Assembly: GCF_001886955.1 (NCBI RefSeq)
Contig: NZ_CP016804.1
Coordinates: forward strand, 1,240,001 to 1,304,000
Length of the DNA stretch: 64,000 bases
Origin: Halodesulfurarchaeum formicicum
GTDB lineage: Archaea > Halobacteriota > Halobacteria > Halobacteriales > Halobacteriaceae
Direction: 5' to 3'
How positions within the stretch are numbered: position 1 is the stretch's first letter; each line of letters begins with the position of its first letter. This document shows positions 51,907 through 60,136 of the stretch, one piece after another. The notes below the pieces were generated by a model. The model worked only from the letters and a program-made list of their open reading frames with translations. It was not told where the DNA came from and searched no databases. The position numbers were made by a program, and so were the translations under genes.

Positions 51907-52539
51907 ATGCGAACACTTACGAAGGCCGCGGCGATCGGTGGCGGCCTCCTCGCAGGCTGGATCGCGTGGGGCCTGTACGCCGGCCGATCGGCCGAGACCG
52001 TCCCCTACGAGGTACGAGAGACCTTCGAAGACGTTGAGATTCGCCAGTATCCCCGAACCGTCGTCGCCGAGACGACCGCTCGAAACGAGATGACTGCCTT
52101 CCGGCGGCTCTTCGATTACATCACGGGTTCGAACGAGGGTCGGGAGTCGGTCTCGATGACCGCGCCCGTCAAGACGGTGACCGGGCAGTCCATCTCGATG
52201 ACCGCACCGGTTCGGTCCGAATCGACTGGCGAGGGCGAGCTCACCCGAATGGCCTTCTACCTCCCGGCGGAGTACGACATCGAGTCCGCGCCCGAGCCAA
52301 CTGACGCGGACGTAGAGCTCCGCGAGGAGCCAGCCCGAACCCTGGCCGTCATCGAGTTTTCGTGGTACGCGCCGGACTGGCGAGTCCGGGCCTACTGTGA
52401 TCGGCTGCGGTCCGTCCTCGATTCGGAAGGGATCGAAATGGTCGGGGAGCCGTTCCTGCTGCGATACGATGATCCCGGAACGCCGCCCTTCATGCGCCGC
52501 AACGAGGTCGGCATCGAAGTCGAACCGCCGGAGGCGTAG
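51907..52539 (+). CDS. SOUL heme-binding family protein, membrane-anchored
   Basis: 210 residues: an N-terminal hydrophobic helix (AAAIGGGLLAGWIAWGLY) then a SOUL domain with YEVRETFEDVEIRQYPRTVVAE, AFRRLFDYITGSNEG, the two-fold repeat SMTAPVKTV and SMTAPVRSE, and a C-terminal WRVRAYCDRL...PPFMRRNEV. SOUL proteins bind heme or related molecules; the helix would anchor it at the membrane. Divergent from proS across 127 bases. Confidence 0.88.
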   Translation: MRTLTKAAAIGGGLLAGWIAWGLYAGRSAETVPYEVRETFEDVEIRQYPRTVVAETTARNEMTAFRRLFDYITGSNEGRESVSMTAPVKTVTGQSISMTAPVRSESTGEGELTRMAFYLPAEYDIESAPEPTDADVELREEPARTLAVIEFSWYAPDWRVRAYCDRLRSVLDSEGIEMVGEPFLLRYDDPGTPPFMRRNEVGIEVEPPEA

Positions 52540-53478
52540 TTACTCGATTTCGAAGTCGATCCCCGTCAGGCCCTCCGAAACGTCCCAGAGCCGCTTTGCG
52601 AGAGTCTCGTCGGAGGACCGATCACTCGACGACTGGACGCCCGGTGGCCCACGCATGTTGAACAGTCCTGTCGGCCCGACGTACTCCCCACCAGTGAGTT
52701 CCTCGGCCGTCGCGGCGTACAACATCGGCCAGGCACCCTTTCGAGGTGACTGGGCGAAGAGGGCGTTGGCGGCTTTCATGAGCCAGAGCCGGAGTTGGGA
52801 GCCGGCCTGCTCGGGGCCGCGACGCTGGAGGTTCGTGTCCGCGTAGCCGGGGTGGGTGGCGACACTCGTGAGCCCCTCGATTCCGGCTCGGTCGACCCGC
52901 CGGTCGAGTTCGTAGGCAAAGAGGACGTTCGCCAGTTTGCTCTGGGCGTAGGCGTCCCACTTGTCGTAGGACGCCTCACTCTGGAGATCGTCGAAGTCGA
53001 TTCGCCCGCGCTGGTGGAACCCACTCGACTGAGTCAGCACGCGACTCTCGCCGGGGGTCTCACGAAGCCGCTCGAAGAGCAGGCCAGTCAGCGCGAAGTG
53101 CCCCAGGTGATTGACGCCGAACTGTGTCTCGAAGCCGTCTGCAGTCTCGCTGCGGGGGATCGCCATCACGCCAGCGTTGTTGAACAACACGTCGAGGCGC
53201 TCGAAGTCCCGGATGAAATCGGACGTGAACGCACGGACCGAATCGAGGTCCGCCAGGTCACACCGCCGAACGGAAAGTTCACCCTCAAGCTCACCTCGCA
53301 GGTCTCTGGCGGCCGCCTGGCCGCGTTTGACACTCCTCGTGGCCATGACCACGTGTGCGCCTGCCTCGGCAAGCATCCGGGTCAACTCGTAGCCGATTCC
53401 GCTGTTGGCCCCTGTCACGATCGCCGTTCGACCCGAGAGGTCCGGGAGGTCGGCGTCAGTCCAGCCGTTAGCGCTCAT
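52540..53478 (-). CDS. Short-chain dehydrogenase/reductase (retinol-dehydrogenase-like)
   Basis: 312 residues with the SDR motifs TGANSGIGYELTRML, CDLADLDS, NNAGVMAIP and the catalytic YAQSKLANVLF (Tyr-x3-Lys) preceded by the serine in TQSSGFH. The arginine after the glycine loop (MATRSVKRGQ) suggests NADP(H). Substrate unknown. Stop abuts that of the SOUL gene. Confidence 0.9.
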   Translation of the reverse strand: MSANGWTDADLPDLSGRTAIVTGANSGIGYELTRMLAEAGAHVVMATRSVKRGQAAARDLRGELEGELSVRRCDLADLDSVRAFTSDFIRDFERLDVLFNNAGVMAIPRSETADGFETQFGVNHLGHFALTGLLFERLRETPGESRVLTQSSGFHQRGRIDFDDLQSEASYDKWDAYAQSKLANVLFAYELDRRVDRAGIEGLTSVATHPGYADTNLQRRGPEQAGSQLRLWLMKAANALFAQSPRKGAWPMLYAATAEELTGGEYVGPTGLFNMRGPPGVQSSSDRSSDETLAKRLWDVSEGLTGIDFEIE

Positions 53479-53539
53479 AGGGACCCCTACGACACCAGGC
53501 CACTAGAAGGGTCCCCTCCCAGCAAGTCCGGGATCGGTT

Positions 53540-53914
53540 CTAGAAGATCGATCGGATGACCGAGCCATCCCCCCTGTCGACGACGGCGACGAGCCCGTCC
53601 CCCTCCGTCCCGAAGAAGTGCAGCACGAAAACGTCCTCGTGGACGGTGACGTTGGCTTCCAGGTCACCGTACACAGCCTGTGTATCCTCGGTCGGCATCG
53701 TCTCGATGATCTTGGCCCGGCTGTGTAGCTCGTCGACTCGCGGGACCATGTCCTCGCTCAAAAAGTCCTCTCGGAGGAAGGCGATGTCGACCGATTCGGA
53801 ATCGTACTGAAAGACGAGCCGCAGGTCGTCCGCGGTGGCCTCCAGCAGTCGCTGCATCAACTCCGCGTATGGGCCATCCGGGTCGACCATCTGCATGTCA
53901 CCGACCGAGACCAT
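53540..53914 (-). CDS. Haloarchaeal conserved hypothetical protein
   Basis: 124 residues starting MVSVGDMQMVDPDGPYAEL, alpha/beta, ending FFGTEGDGLVAVVDRGDGSV. Nothing catalytic recognised. The start is supported by a TATA box (TTTATA on the minus strand, 53939-53944) 25 bases away, which predicts a leaderless mRNA; the longer in-frame form would cross that box. Confidence 0.65.
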   Translation of the reverse strand: MVSVGDMQMVDPDGPYAELMQRLLEATADDLRLVFQYDSESVDIAFLREDFLSEDMVPRVDELHSRAKIIETMPTEDTQAVYGDLEANVTVHEDVFVLHFFGTEGDGLVAVVDRGDGSVIRSIF

Positions 53915-53938
53915 GCCATATCTACTGTCGGTATTCAG

Positions 53939-53944
53939 TATAAA
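53939..53944 (-). promoter_or_regulatory. TATA box of the hypothetical gene at 53540-53914
   Basis: TTTATA on the minus strand, 25-30 bases before the ATG. Confidence 0.55.
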
Positions 53945-54092
53945 TGTTTCCCCGGAATATCGGTATTTGATAGCTGGAGCGGCGGAAATACGTTCGACTG
54001 GACCAGGGACAAATGACAAACCTCTAACTCCTCAAAACCCCGCCAAAGGATGGCAAACCCAGTCAGAAAAGTAAGAAATCGATAGGTACGGG

Positions 54093-54554
54093 CTACTCGC
54101 CAGTAAACAATCGTGAAAGCAGTGTCGTAACGTTCTCCTCGGCATATCGAAACGCCGGAAGCGAGAGCGGAATCGCAAGCACCGATGGCGAATAGGGCGG
54201 AGCGATTGCAGCCAAGAACTCGGTGGGGCTGGCGATCCACACCTCCGGGCCACCGGGAATCGCGCCCAGCAGGATCGAAAGCACTTCCATGCCGCCCACG
54301 ATCCAGATCATCAGACTTCCCATGAAGACGAGGGCTTCGTCCTCGCGGTCCGTAATCCGGCCGGTAACAGCCGTGAGGTAGAACGCACCAGCGGCGAGAA
54401 CGACGGCGCCTCGCCAGATAGAGAAGGGGCCTGCAATCACGAGCGGCCAGTATTCGAGGCTCCCGCCGGTCAGTCCCAGGAGGACCGAAACCGCCCCGGC
54501 AGCCACCAGCAGGACGCCGACGAGTCCGAAGTATGGCGTCTCGAGACGTCCCAT
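54093..54554 (-). CDS. Membrane protein directly downstream of feoB
   Basis: 153 residues with four helices (LVGVLLVAAGAVSVLLGL, IWRGAVVLAAGAFYLTAV, ALVFMGSLMIWIVGGMEVLSI and a weaker C-terminal one). No family recognised. Its ATG is the codon directly after the feoB stop, so the two are an operon and it may act with FeoB; that role is inferred only from position. Confidence 0.65.
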   Translation of the reverse strand: MGRLETPYFGLVGVLLVAAGAVSVLLGLTGGSLEYWPLVIAGPFSIWRGAVVLAAGAFYLTAVTGRITDREDEALVFMGSLMIWIVGGMEVLSILLGAIPGGPEVWIASPTEFLAAIAPPYSPSVLAIPLSLPAFRYAEENVTTLLSRLFTGE

Positions 54555-56321
54555 TCAGGCCACCCCCGTGAGGATGCCACCCAGGTGGAAAAGCCCACCC
54601 CAGAGGAAGAGCGCGGCGACCAGCGTCAACAGTGCGCCACCCAGCATTTTGACAACGCCACCACTCTTCGAACCTTCCTTGATGAGCATCGCGAAGGTCG
54701 CGAGGCAGGGGAAGTAGATACTGACCATGATCACTGACATGACTGTCTGGAACGGCGTCATCGAGATCGCACTCAACTGTGCCACAGCGAGGTCCTTGCG
54801 GAGGAACCCGGCGATCAGCGCGGGAATAGTATCAGTCGGAACGCCGAACCACCCGGTGAGAACCGGTTCCAGCGCCCCGGCGAGCCATTCGATCGCCCCA
54901 CCCAGGTAGAGGACGTTGATGATCCCCACCCCCAGCAGGACGAACGGAACGGCTGATTTGAGGAATTCGCGGGTCCGTAGCGTGAGTTTGGTCGCGATGT
55001 TACCGATTCGGGGTTCCCGCAGTGGCGGGACGTCGACGATGAGTTCGGGGGAGGATCCGGGAACGAGTTTGTCCAGGATCGCGCCGAACACGAAGAAACC
55101 GGCGAGGAGGTAGAGGACGATAAATCCGGTATACTGCGGAATCAGCGAGAGCATCACCGCGAGTTGGGCGCCACAGGGGATGAAAACCGAGAGCAGCGTC
55201 ATCATCACGAAGCGCTGTTTCTCCGTCTCGAAGGACCGTGTGGCGGCGACCCCCGGAACGTTGCACCCAAAGGAGAGCACCATTGGCACGATCGCGAAAC
55301 CGTGGAGGCCGATCTTGTGAAAGATCGTGTCCAGGAGCACCGCTAACCGGGCCATGTACCCGGAGTCCTCAAGCACCGCGAGGACGAGATACAGCGCGAA
55401 GACCGCGGGGAGGACGACCCCGATCGCCACGAACAGTCCACTCGTGAGCATACCAAACGCCTCGAACGAGTTCGTCGCCGCTGGATCGCCAACCAGGATG
55501 AAGTAAAGCCAGGTCCCCTCGAAGGGGAACGTCTCCTGGAGCCACGGCAACCAGTGAGCGTCAAAGAGCGGCACGAAATACCCGTCGGTGAAAAAGCCCG
55601 CAACCGCGCTGAAGAAGGCCCACATCCCGTAGAGTGCGGCGAGCGCGAATGGCAACCCGGTCCAGGGCTTGACCGTCAGGGTTCCGATCAACTCCGGCAG
55701 TGTGGGTTCGGTCTCGCCGTACTCCACGGTCGCATCGACGATCGCGTCGACCAGATCCCAGCGGGTCGCGGAATCGAGGGCCTCCGCCCTCGTGAACCCA
55801 ACCGCGTCGAGCACCGACCCGATAGGCGTCGGACTCGCCTCGGGAAGCCGGTCGATGAGGGTCTTGATACCGGTTCCCTCCGTGGCGACGGTTGGAACCA
55901 CTGGCACGTCGAGGACCGAGGACAGTTCGTCGACGTCGATGTCGATGTTCCCCGAGGCGGCCTCGTCCCACATGTTGAGCGCGACGATAAGATCATAGCC
56001 CCGTTCGAGGATCTCGACAGCGAGATTGAGTCCCCGTTCGATCCGGGTGGCGTCGAGGACACACACCACGGTCGCGTCCGGGTTCTTGTCCAACAGATCG
56101 ACGGCGACCGATTCAGCGCTGTCCTTCGGATCGAGCGAGAAGGTCCCCGGGACGTCGATAATCCGGCGGGTCGTGCCCTCGACAGCCAGATCGCTCTCCG
56201 TGTAATCGACTGTCGTTCCCGGGTAGTTCGACTCGGTGATGTCCGCCCCCGCCAGACGGTTGAACATCGCGCTTTTCCCCACGTTGGGGTGTCCCATCAG
56301 GAGAATGGGTGGCTCGCTCAT
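54555..56321 (-). CDS. feoB: Ferrous iron transport protein B
   Basis: 588 residues: an N-terminal G domain (G1 GHPNVGKSAMFNRL, G2-like NYPGTTVDY, G3 DVPGTFSL, G4 NMWD) then an eight-helix permease with GFGCNVPG-like LSFGCNVPGVAATR and a second Gate region. Shorter than the E. coli protein (773) but typical for archaea. Drives Fe2+ uptake. feoA and a FeoC-like gene are 5.5 kb away on the other strand. A TTAG-N6-CTAA palindrome lies 188 bases upstream. Confidence 0.94.
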   Translation of the reverse strand: MSEPPILLMGHPNVGKSAMFNRLAGADITESNYPGTTVDYTESDLAVEGTTRRIIDVPGTFSLDPKDSAESVAVDLLDKNPDATVVCVLDATRIERGLNLAVEILERGYDLIVALNMWDEAASGNIDIDVDELSSVLDVPVVPTVATEGTGIKTLIDRLPEASPTPIGSVLDAVGFTRAEALDSATRWDLVDAIVDATVEYGETEPTLPELIGTLTVKPWTGLPFALAALYGMWAFFSAVAGFFTDGYFVPLFDAHWLPWLQETFPFEGTWLYFILVGDPAATNSFEAFGMLTSGLFVAIGVVLPAVFALYLVLAVLEDSGYMARLAVLLDTIFHKIGLHGFAIVPMVLSFGCNVPGVAATRSFETEKQRFVMMTLLSVFIPCGAQLAVMLSLIPQYTGFIVLYLLAGFFVFGAILDKLVPGSSPELIVDVPPLREPRIGNIATKLTLRTREFLKSAVPFVLLGVGIINVLYLGGAIEWLAGALEPVLTGWFGVPTDTIPALIAGFLRKDLAVAQLSAISMTPFQTVMSVIMVSIYFPCLATFAMLIKEGSKSGGVVKMLGGALLTLVAALFLWGGLFHLGGILTGVA

Positions 56322-56460
56322 CGGTCAGGGTGCGGGTAGACGCGACGAGCAGTTGCTGTCCTGGAGCGCCAACCGAGAACCGGGCCCGCGTTTGGCCCTC
56401 TCGACTGACAGAATGGACTGACGATTCGACCCGACAGACCGATAATCGACGACTGAGAGG

Positions 56461-56482
56461 GGACCGATCGCCCGATCGGTCC
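56461..56482. repeat. Perfect inverted repeat GGACCGATCG-CC-CGATCGGTCC
   Basis: 10-base stem with a 2-base loop in the feoB upstream region. It could be a leader hairpin or a second operator; it does not follow any gene end, so it is not an obvious terminator. Confidence 0.6.
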
Positions 56483-56509
56483 GCCTCGCTCGATAGTTGC
56501 TATCCACAA

Positions 56510-56523
56510 TTAGGCACCCCTAA
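56510..56523. promoter_or_regulatory. feoB-upstream operator TTAGGCACCCCTAA
   Basis: TTAGG-CACC-CCTAA, a 14-base interrupted palindrome that fits TTAG-N6-CTAA and extends the match to TTAGG/CCTAA, the half-site of the DtxR consensus. It is 188 bases from the feoB ATG. Regulation of feoB by the DtxR-type protein is inferred. Confidence 0.65.
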
Positions 56524-56831
56524 GACTGACGACTGAAAGTTTCGACAGGGCAGGGGTAAAGATTGTGATTCGGGCACGAGCCGGACTGTGCGAGCGGTTC
56601 TCGTGGGTTCAAGTGCCAAAGGTCTGGGGCCGGTCGCTGGTGCAATAATTGTAATTGCCACCATCGGTTTACATGATGCCAATATACAGGCAACCTGGCC
56701 ACTGGAACGGACCCACCCACATCCGATCCATCTGGCCGACGCAGCCACCACCCGCCGGACGACTGCCATTCCATCCCGACCGCGTTTTTCTGCCTCGAAA
56801 CTCAGTTGAGTGTCCCCGACCAAACGGGCCC

Positions 56832-57260
56832 ATGGACGAGCCCCAGATCGACCGACCGGCGACTCGAGACCTCGGCCGGGCGATCGCCGCCAAGTCACAC
56901 GACGACCTCGCCGAAGACACGGTCGACGCCGTGCTCACACTGACAGACGGCGTCAAGAAGGCCCTCGAATCGGGAGCCCCGCCGACGGCGGCCGACGGGT
57001 TGCTCGCGTTCTGGGCCGGACACGTTGGCGCCAAACTCGGTATCGAGGAGGCGGAGCTCGACGAGACACCGACCGCTGAACACTTCGATCGAGCGTTCCA
57101 GGCCGACGCACTCGGCGTCGATCTGTACCAGGCGCTCTCGAAGGTCGCGGCTGCACGTACCGAGGACGCCGATTTCGATCTCGAGGGCTGGACCCAACGG
57201 CTTCTGGAGTTGACGAATCGACACGTTGCACATCTCGAAAGCCACCAGGAAAGCGGGTAA
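56832..57260 (+). CDS. Haloarchaeal conserved helical protein, unknown function
   Basis: 142 residues, predicted all-helical and acidic: DLGRAIAAKSHDDLAEDTVD, GAPPTAADGLLAFWAGHVG, ALGVDLYQALSKVAAA, LLELTNRHVAHLESHQ. No catalytic motif or family recognised. The ATG after catggac is used; the frame is open upstream but that part is not protein-like. Confidence 0.6.
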   Translation: MDEPQIDRPATRDLGRAIAAKSHDDLAEDTVDAVLTLTDGVKKALESGAPPTAADGLLAFWAGHVGAKLGIEEAELDETPTAEHFDRAFQADALGVDLYQALSKVAAARTEDADFDLEGWTQRLLELTNRHVAHLESHQESG

Positions 57261-57390
57261 ATTCCGCTTTCCGGTGAGGGGAGAGGGTGACTAGCCAGAC
57301 GAGGGGGATTCACCTGGCCGCCGGTCGACGACCGGCAATTTAGATTTGCGAAACGGGTACCAAAAGTGTTGGGCCAAAACAGTTTGGTAT

Positions 57391-58464
57391 TCAATCAGCC
57401 GGGAGATCCCAGTACTCCCCGTGGACCTCTTTCACCTGCTGGATGACCCCTGAAACGTCAGGATTCTCGGTCGGGGGTTCGTAAATCGCCGGTTCCCGGA
57501 TGTAGGCCGTCTCGTAGCCCAGGAGCGTAGCGATCACGGCGAGGTTCGTGTACGGAAGCCCGCCTTCGATACCGTAGCCGCCTGCGAGCGAGGCGACTAT
57601 ATCGCCGTCTGCCAGGGTATCGGCGGCGTCCACCGCCGCGTCCATGAGCGCGGCGTACCCCTGGGCGGTCACACCGAGGTCCGTGATCGGGTCGGTGAAG
57701 TGATTGTCCTGGCCGGCCTCGACGAACACCAGGTCGGGGTCGTACTGCTCGGCGATGGGTCGAAAGATCTCTTCGACGACCTGCAGGTAGGCCTCGTCGG
57801 TCGTTTTCGGGGGCAGGGGAACGTTGACGTTGTACCCCTCTCCCTCCCCCTCGCCGACGTCCGTGACATCGCCCGTGCCGGGGAACAGTGTCCGGCCGTC
57901 CTGATGGGTCGACATGACCAGGACCGACGGGTCCTCGTAGAAGATCGATTCGGTCCCGTCCCCGTGATGGGCGTCCCAGTCCCAGATCAGCACCCGGTCC
58001 ACGTCCGTCGTGGCCTGCAAGTGGCGGATGCCCACGGCCGTGTTGTTGAGATAGCAGAAGCCGTGCCCGTCATTCGCAAAGGCATGATGCCCACCGGGAC
58101 GGGCCATGACGAACGCGGAGGCTACCTCGCCGGACTCGACGGCTTCGAGCCCCCGGAGCACGCCACCGGCAGAGAGTTTGGCCGTTTCCCAGGTGTGCTC
58201 CGAAACGTGGGTGTCGGCACTGAGTCGGCCGGTCCCGGTCGCGGACATGGACCGCAATCGGTCGACGTATCGCTGGGTGTGAACCCGGGCGATCTGCTCG
58301 TCGGTGACTTCGACGGGGTCCAGCTGCCACACGGCCTCGTCATCGAGGACTCCCTCCTCCCGGAGCTGATCCATCGTGTACTGGAGCCGTTCCCGTCGCT
58401 CGGGATGGGTAGGGGTGTGTTCGTGTTTGAGATACGCGTCGTGATAGATCAGTCCCATCGTCAT
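57391..58464 (-). CDS. Histone deacetylase-family (acetylpolyamine/AcuC-like) amidohydrolase
   Basis: 357 residues with the zinc-site layout of arginase-fold deacetylases: RPGGHHAFANDGHGFCYLNN (His pair), WDWDAHHGDGTE (Asp, His zinc ligands), EAGQDNHFTDP (Asp ligand) and SLAGGYGIEG. The usual active-site tyrosine appears as GGYG. Could deacetylate proteins, acetylpolyamines or acetyl-CoA-related substrates. It overlaps the HyuA-like gene by 4 bases, an unusual partner. Confidence 0.9.
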   Translation of the reverse strand: MTMGLIYHDAYLKHEHTPTHPERRERLQYTMDQLREEGVLDDEAVWQLDPVEVTDEQIARVHTQRYVDRLRSMSATGTGRLSADTHVSEHTWETAKLSAGGVLRGLEAVESGEVASAFVMARPGGHHAFANDGHGFCYLNNTAVGIRHLQATTDVDRVLIWDWDAHHGDGTESIFYEDPSVLVMSTHQDGRTLFPGTGDVTDVGEGEGEGYNVNVPLPPKTTDEAYLQVVEEIFRPIAEQYDPDLVFVEAGQDNHFTDPITDLGVTAQGYAALMDAAVDAADTLADGDIVASLAGGYGIEGGLPYTNLAVIATLLGYETAYIREPAIYEPPTENPDVSGVIQQVKEVHGEYWDLPAD

Positions 58465-60041
58465 GGTTGCTCACCTACGAACCAGCGCTCGATACCTGGG
58501 GCCACCCGCGCCCGCGCGTTGATGATTTGGCCCACGACGGTTCCGCGTTCGACCACGCTGAAGCCGTCCGTGGCCTGGATCTCGACCGGCTTGTTTGGCT
58601 CCCCGCCCGCAGCCAGCGCGGCCTCCTGGGCCGCCGTCGCCACGAGTTCCCGGACCTCCTGGTCGGAGAACTGCCGGCCGGTCTCGACCGAGTCGACCCG
58701 TTCGGAGCCGACCGCCGTGATCGTCTTGATGCCCCGGTGGCTGTCGATGTGAAGGGCGGTGTCGACACTCACCCGGGCGACGCCACAGCCGACGGCCCCG
58801 GCCACGTCGGCATACCCAGGGACCTCGGCCGCCTGGACCGTCTCCAGGGACTCGCTCAGCCGCGGGCCGAGAATCGGCGCGAGGGTTCCGCCGACCGCGA
58901 TTCGGGTCGGCTCGTCCGTCCGAAGTTCCTCGATGGCCTCGCCGACCCGGGTTTCGAACTCCCCGAGCACCGTCTCGGCGATCGCTTCCGGGTCCGGGCC
59001 GAGGGCAGCCAGGGCCGCGCGCGCAGCCCCGACGTCGCCGACCTCGAAGATCCCCAGGACGTGAAGGGCATCAGTGAGGGTGGGCTGGCTCCCGCCGAGT
59101 GCCACCGCGTCCCCGATCCGTTCGTCGGCGAGTTCGAATCCGTCTGTCGTGGACTGGACCAGCGTATCGCCCCCGATCGGAAGACTGGTCGCGGTGATTC
59201 CCGCGTACGCGGTCTCCAGATCGCCCTCGGCGATGTCTGGTTCGGTGTCGGGAAACCCCTCCAAGATCCGACTCACGTCGGTCGTCGTCCCGCCGATGTC
59301 GACAGCAATTCCGGCGTCCATCCCGGTGAGCGCGACGAGTCCGAGCGCACTCGCGGCCGACCCGCTCCGGATCGTATGGGCCGGGGTCGTCACCATCGCG
59401 TCGCTACCGAGCATCGCGCCGTCGCCCTTGAGATAGTAGACCGGCGCGTCGATCCCGGCCGCCGCGATCGCCTGCTCGACGGCACGTTCGTACGCGGAAA
59501 AGACGGGCTTGGCCCTGGCATTTGCAACCGTCGTCGCCGCCCGTTCCGGGAAGGTCAGTCCCGCCCCCGATTCGTTCCCGAGCGCCACCGCCTCCAGGTC
59601 CTCGGGGAAATCCGCCACGAGTTCATGTTCGAGTTCGGGGTTTCGGTCGGAGAACTTCGCCGTCACCGCACGGACGTCGTGGGACGGCTCGCGGTCGTAG
59701 TCGAGCGGTTCGGTTACCCGTCCGCGGTGGTCGATGGCTCCCTCGGCCACGTGGTTTTCCGCCCCGAAAAAGCTCCGATCGGGGGCCAGACCCGGGCCAG
59801 GTATCAGAACACTCGTACAGGCCGGCAGTCGGTCCTGGACGGCCGCATTGACCACGAGGGTCGTCGCGACGACCACACGGCTGATCTCGAAGCGGTCACA
59901 GGACTCCCGGAGGGCCTCGATGACCGCCTCGATGCTCGCCCTGGTTTCGGTATTCGGGACCTTCGCGGTGCCACACACCCCGTCCTCGTCGAGGACGACA
60001 CCGTCGACGTTGGTCCCACCAGTATCGATGCCGATTATCAC
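58461..60041 (-). CDS. Hydantoinase/oxoprolinase (HyuA)-family ATPase-fold protein
   Basis: 526 residues. N-terminal phosphate loop GIDTGGTNVDGVVLDEDG, hydantoinase_A motifs GNESGAGLTFPERAATT, YYLKGDGAMLGSDAM, and AVDIGGTTTDVSRILEG. Shorter than HyuA proteins (about 650-700), lacking much of the C-terminal part. Family members hydrolyse hydantoins or 5-oxoproline with ATP. No HyuB is nearby. Upstream of and overlapping the deacetylase gene. Confidence 0.85.
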   Translation of the reverse strand: MIIGIDTGGTNVDGVVLDEDGVCGTAKVPNTETRASIEAVIEALRESCDRFEISRVVVATTLVVNAAVQDRLPACTSVLIPGPGLAPDRSFFGAENHVAEGAIDHRGRVTEPLDYDREPSHDVRAVTAKFSDRNPELEHELVADFPEDLEAVALGNESGAGLTFPERAATTVANARAKPVFSAYERAVEQAIAAAGIDAPVYYLKGDGAMLGSDAMVTTPAHTIRSGSAASALGLVALTGMDAGIAVDIGGTTTDVSRILEGFPDTEPDIAEGDLETAYAGITATSLPIGGDTLVQSTTDGFELADERIGDAVALGGSQPTLTDALHVLGIFEVGDVGAARAALAALGPDPEAIAETVLGEFETRVGEAIEELRTDEPTRIAVGGTLAPILGPRLSESLETVQAAEVPGYADVAGAVGCGVARVSVDTALHIDSHRGIKTITAVGSERVDSVETGRQFSDQEVRELVATAAQEAALAAGGEPNKPVEIQATDGFSVVERGTVVGQIINARARVAPGIERWFVGEQP

Positions 60042-60136
60042 ACGTGACCCCGAAGGGGGAGGCCAACCTTAGGACTTCCGTCAGCGACAGCTTTCGGTCC
60101 CACCCTTTATGCCCGAAGCCCGGACCATGCCGGCCT

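Larger units (their letters stand above)
56322..56831. other. 510-base gene-free stretch between feoB and the next plus-strand gene
   Basis: No convincing gene; short ORFs are low-complexity. It contains a 10-base perfect stem with a CC loop at 56461-56482 and a DtxR-like palindrome at 56510-56523. If feoB transcription starts near 56530 the mRNA would carry a structured leader of about 200 nt. A weak AT patch (gcaataattgtaattg, about 56641-56657) is the other possible promoter. Confidence 0.5.

Noticed and set aside
56572-56616. tRNA-like patch (ggcac...ggttcaagtgcc) upstream of the gene at 56832
   Set aside because: A GGTTCAAGT-like loop and 5-base end pairing exist, but no D or anticodon arm can be folded and the length (45) is wrong.
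58467-60047. 526-residue plus-strand ORF opposite HyuA
   Set aside because: Arginine/glycine-rich shadow in the complementary frame; HyuA motifs on the minus strand are unambiguous.
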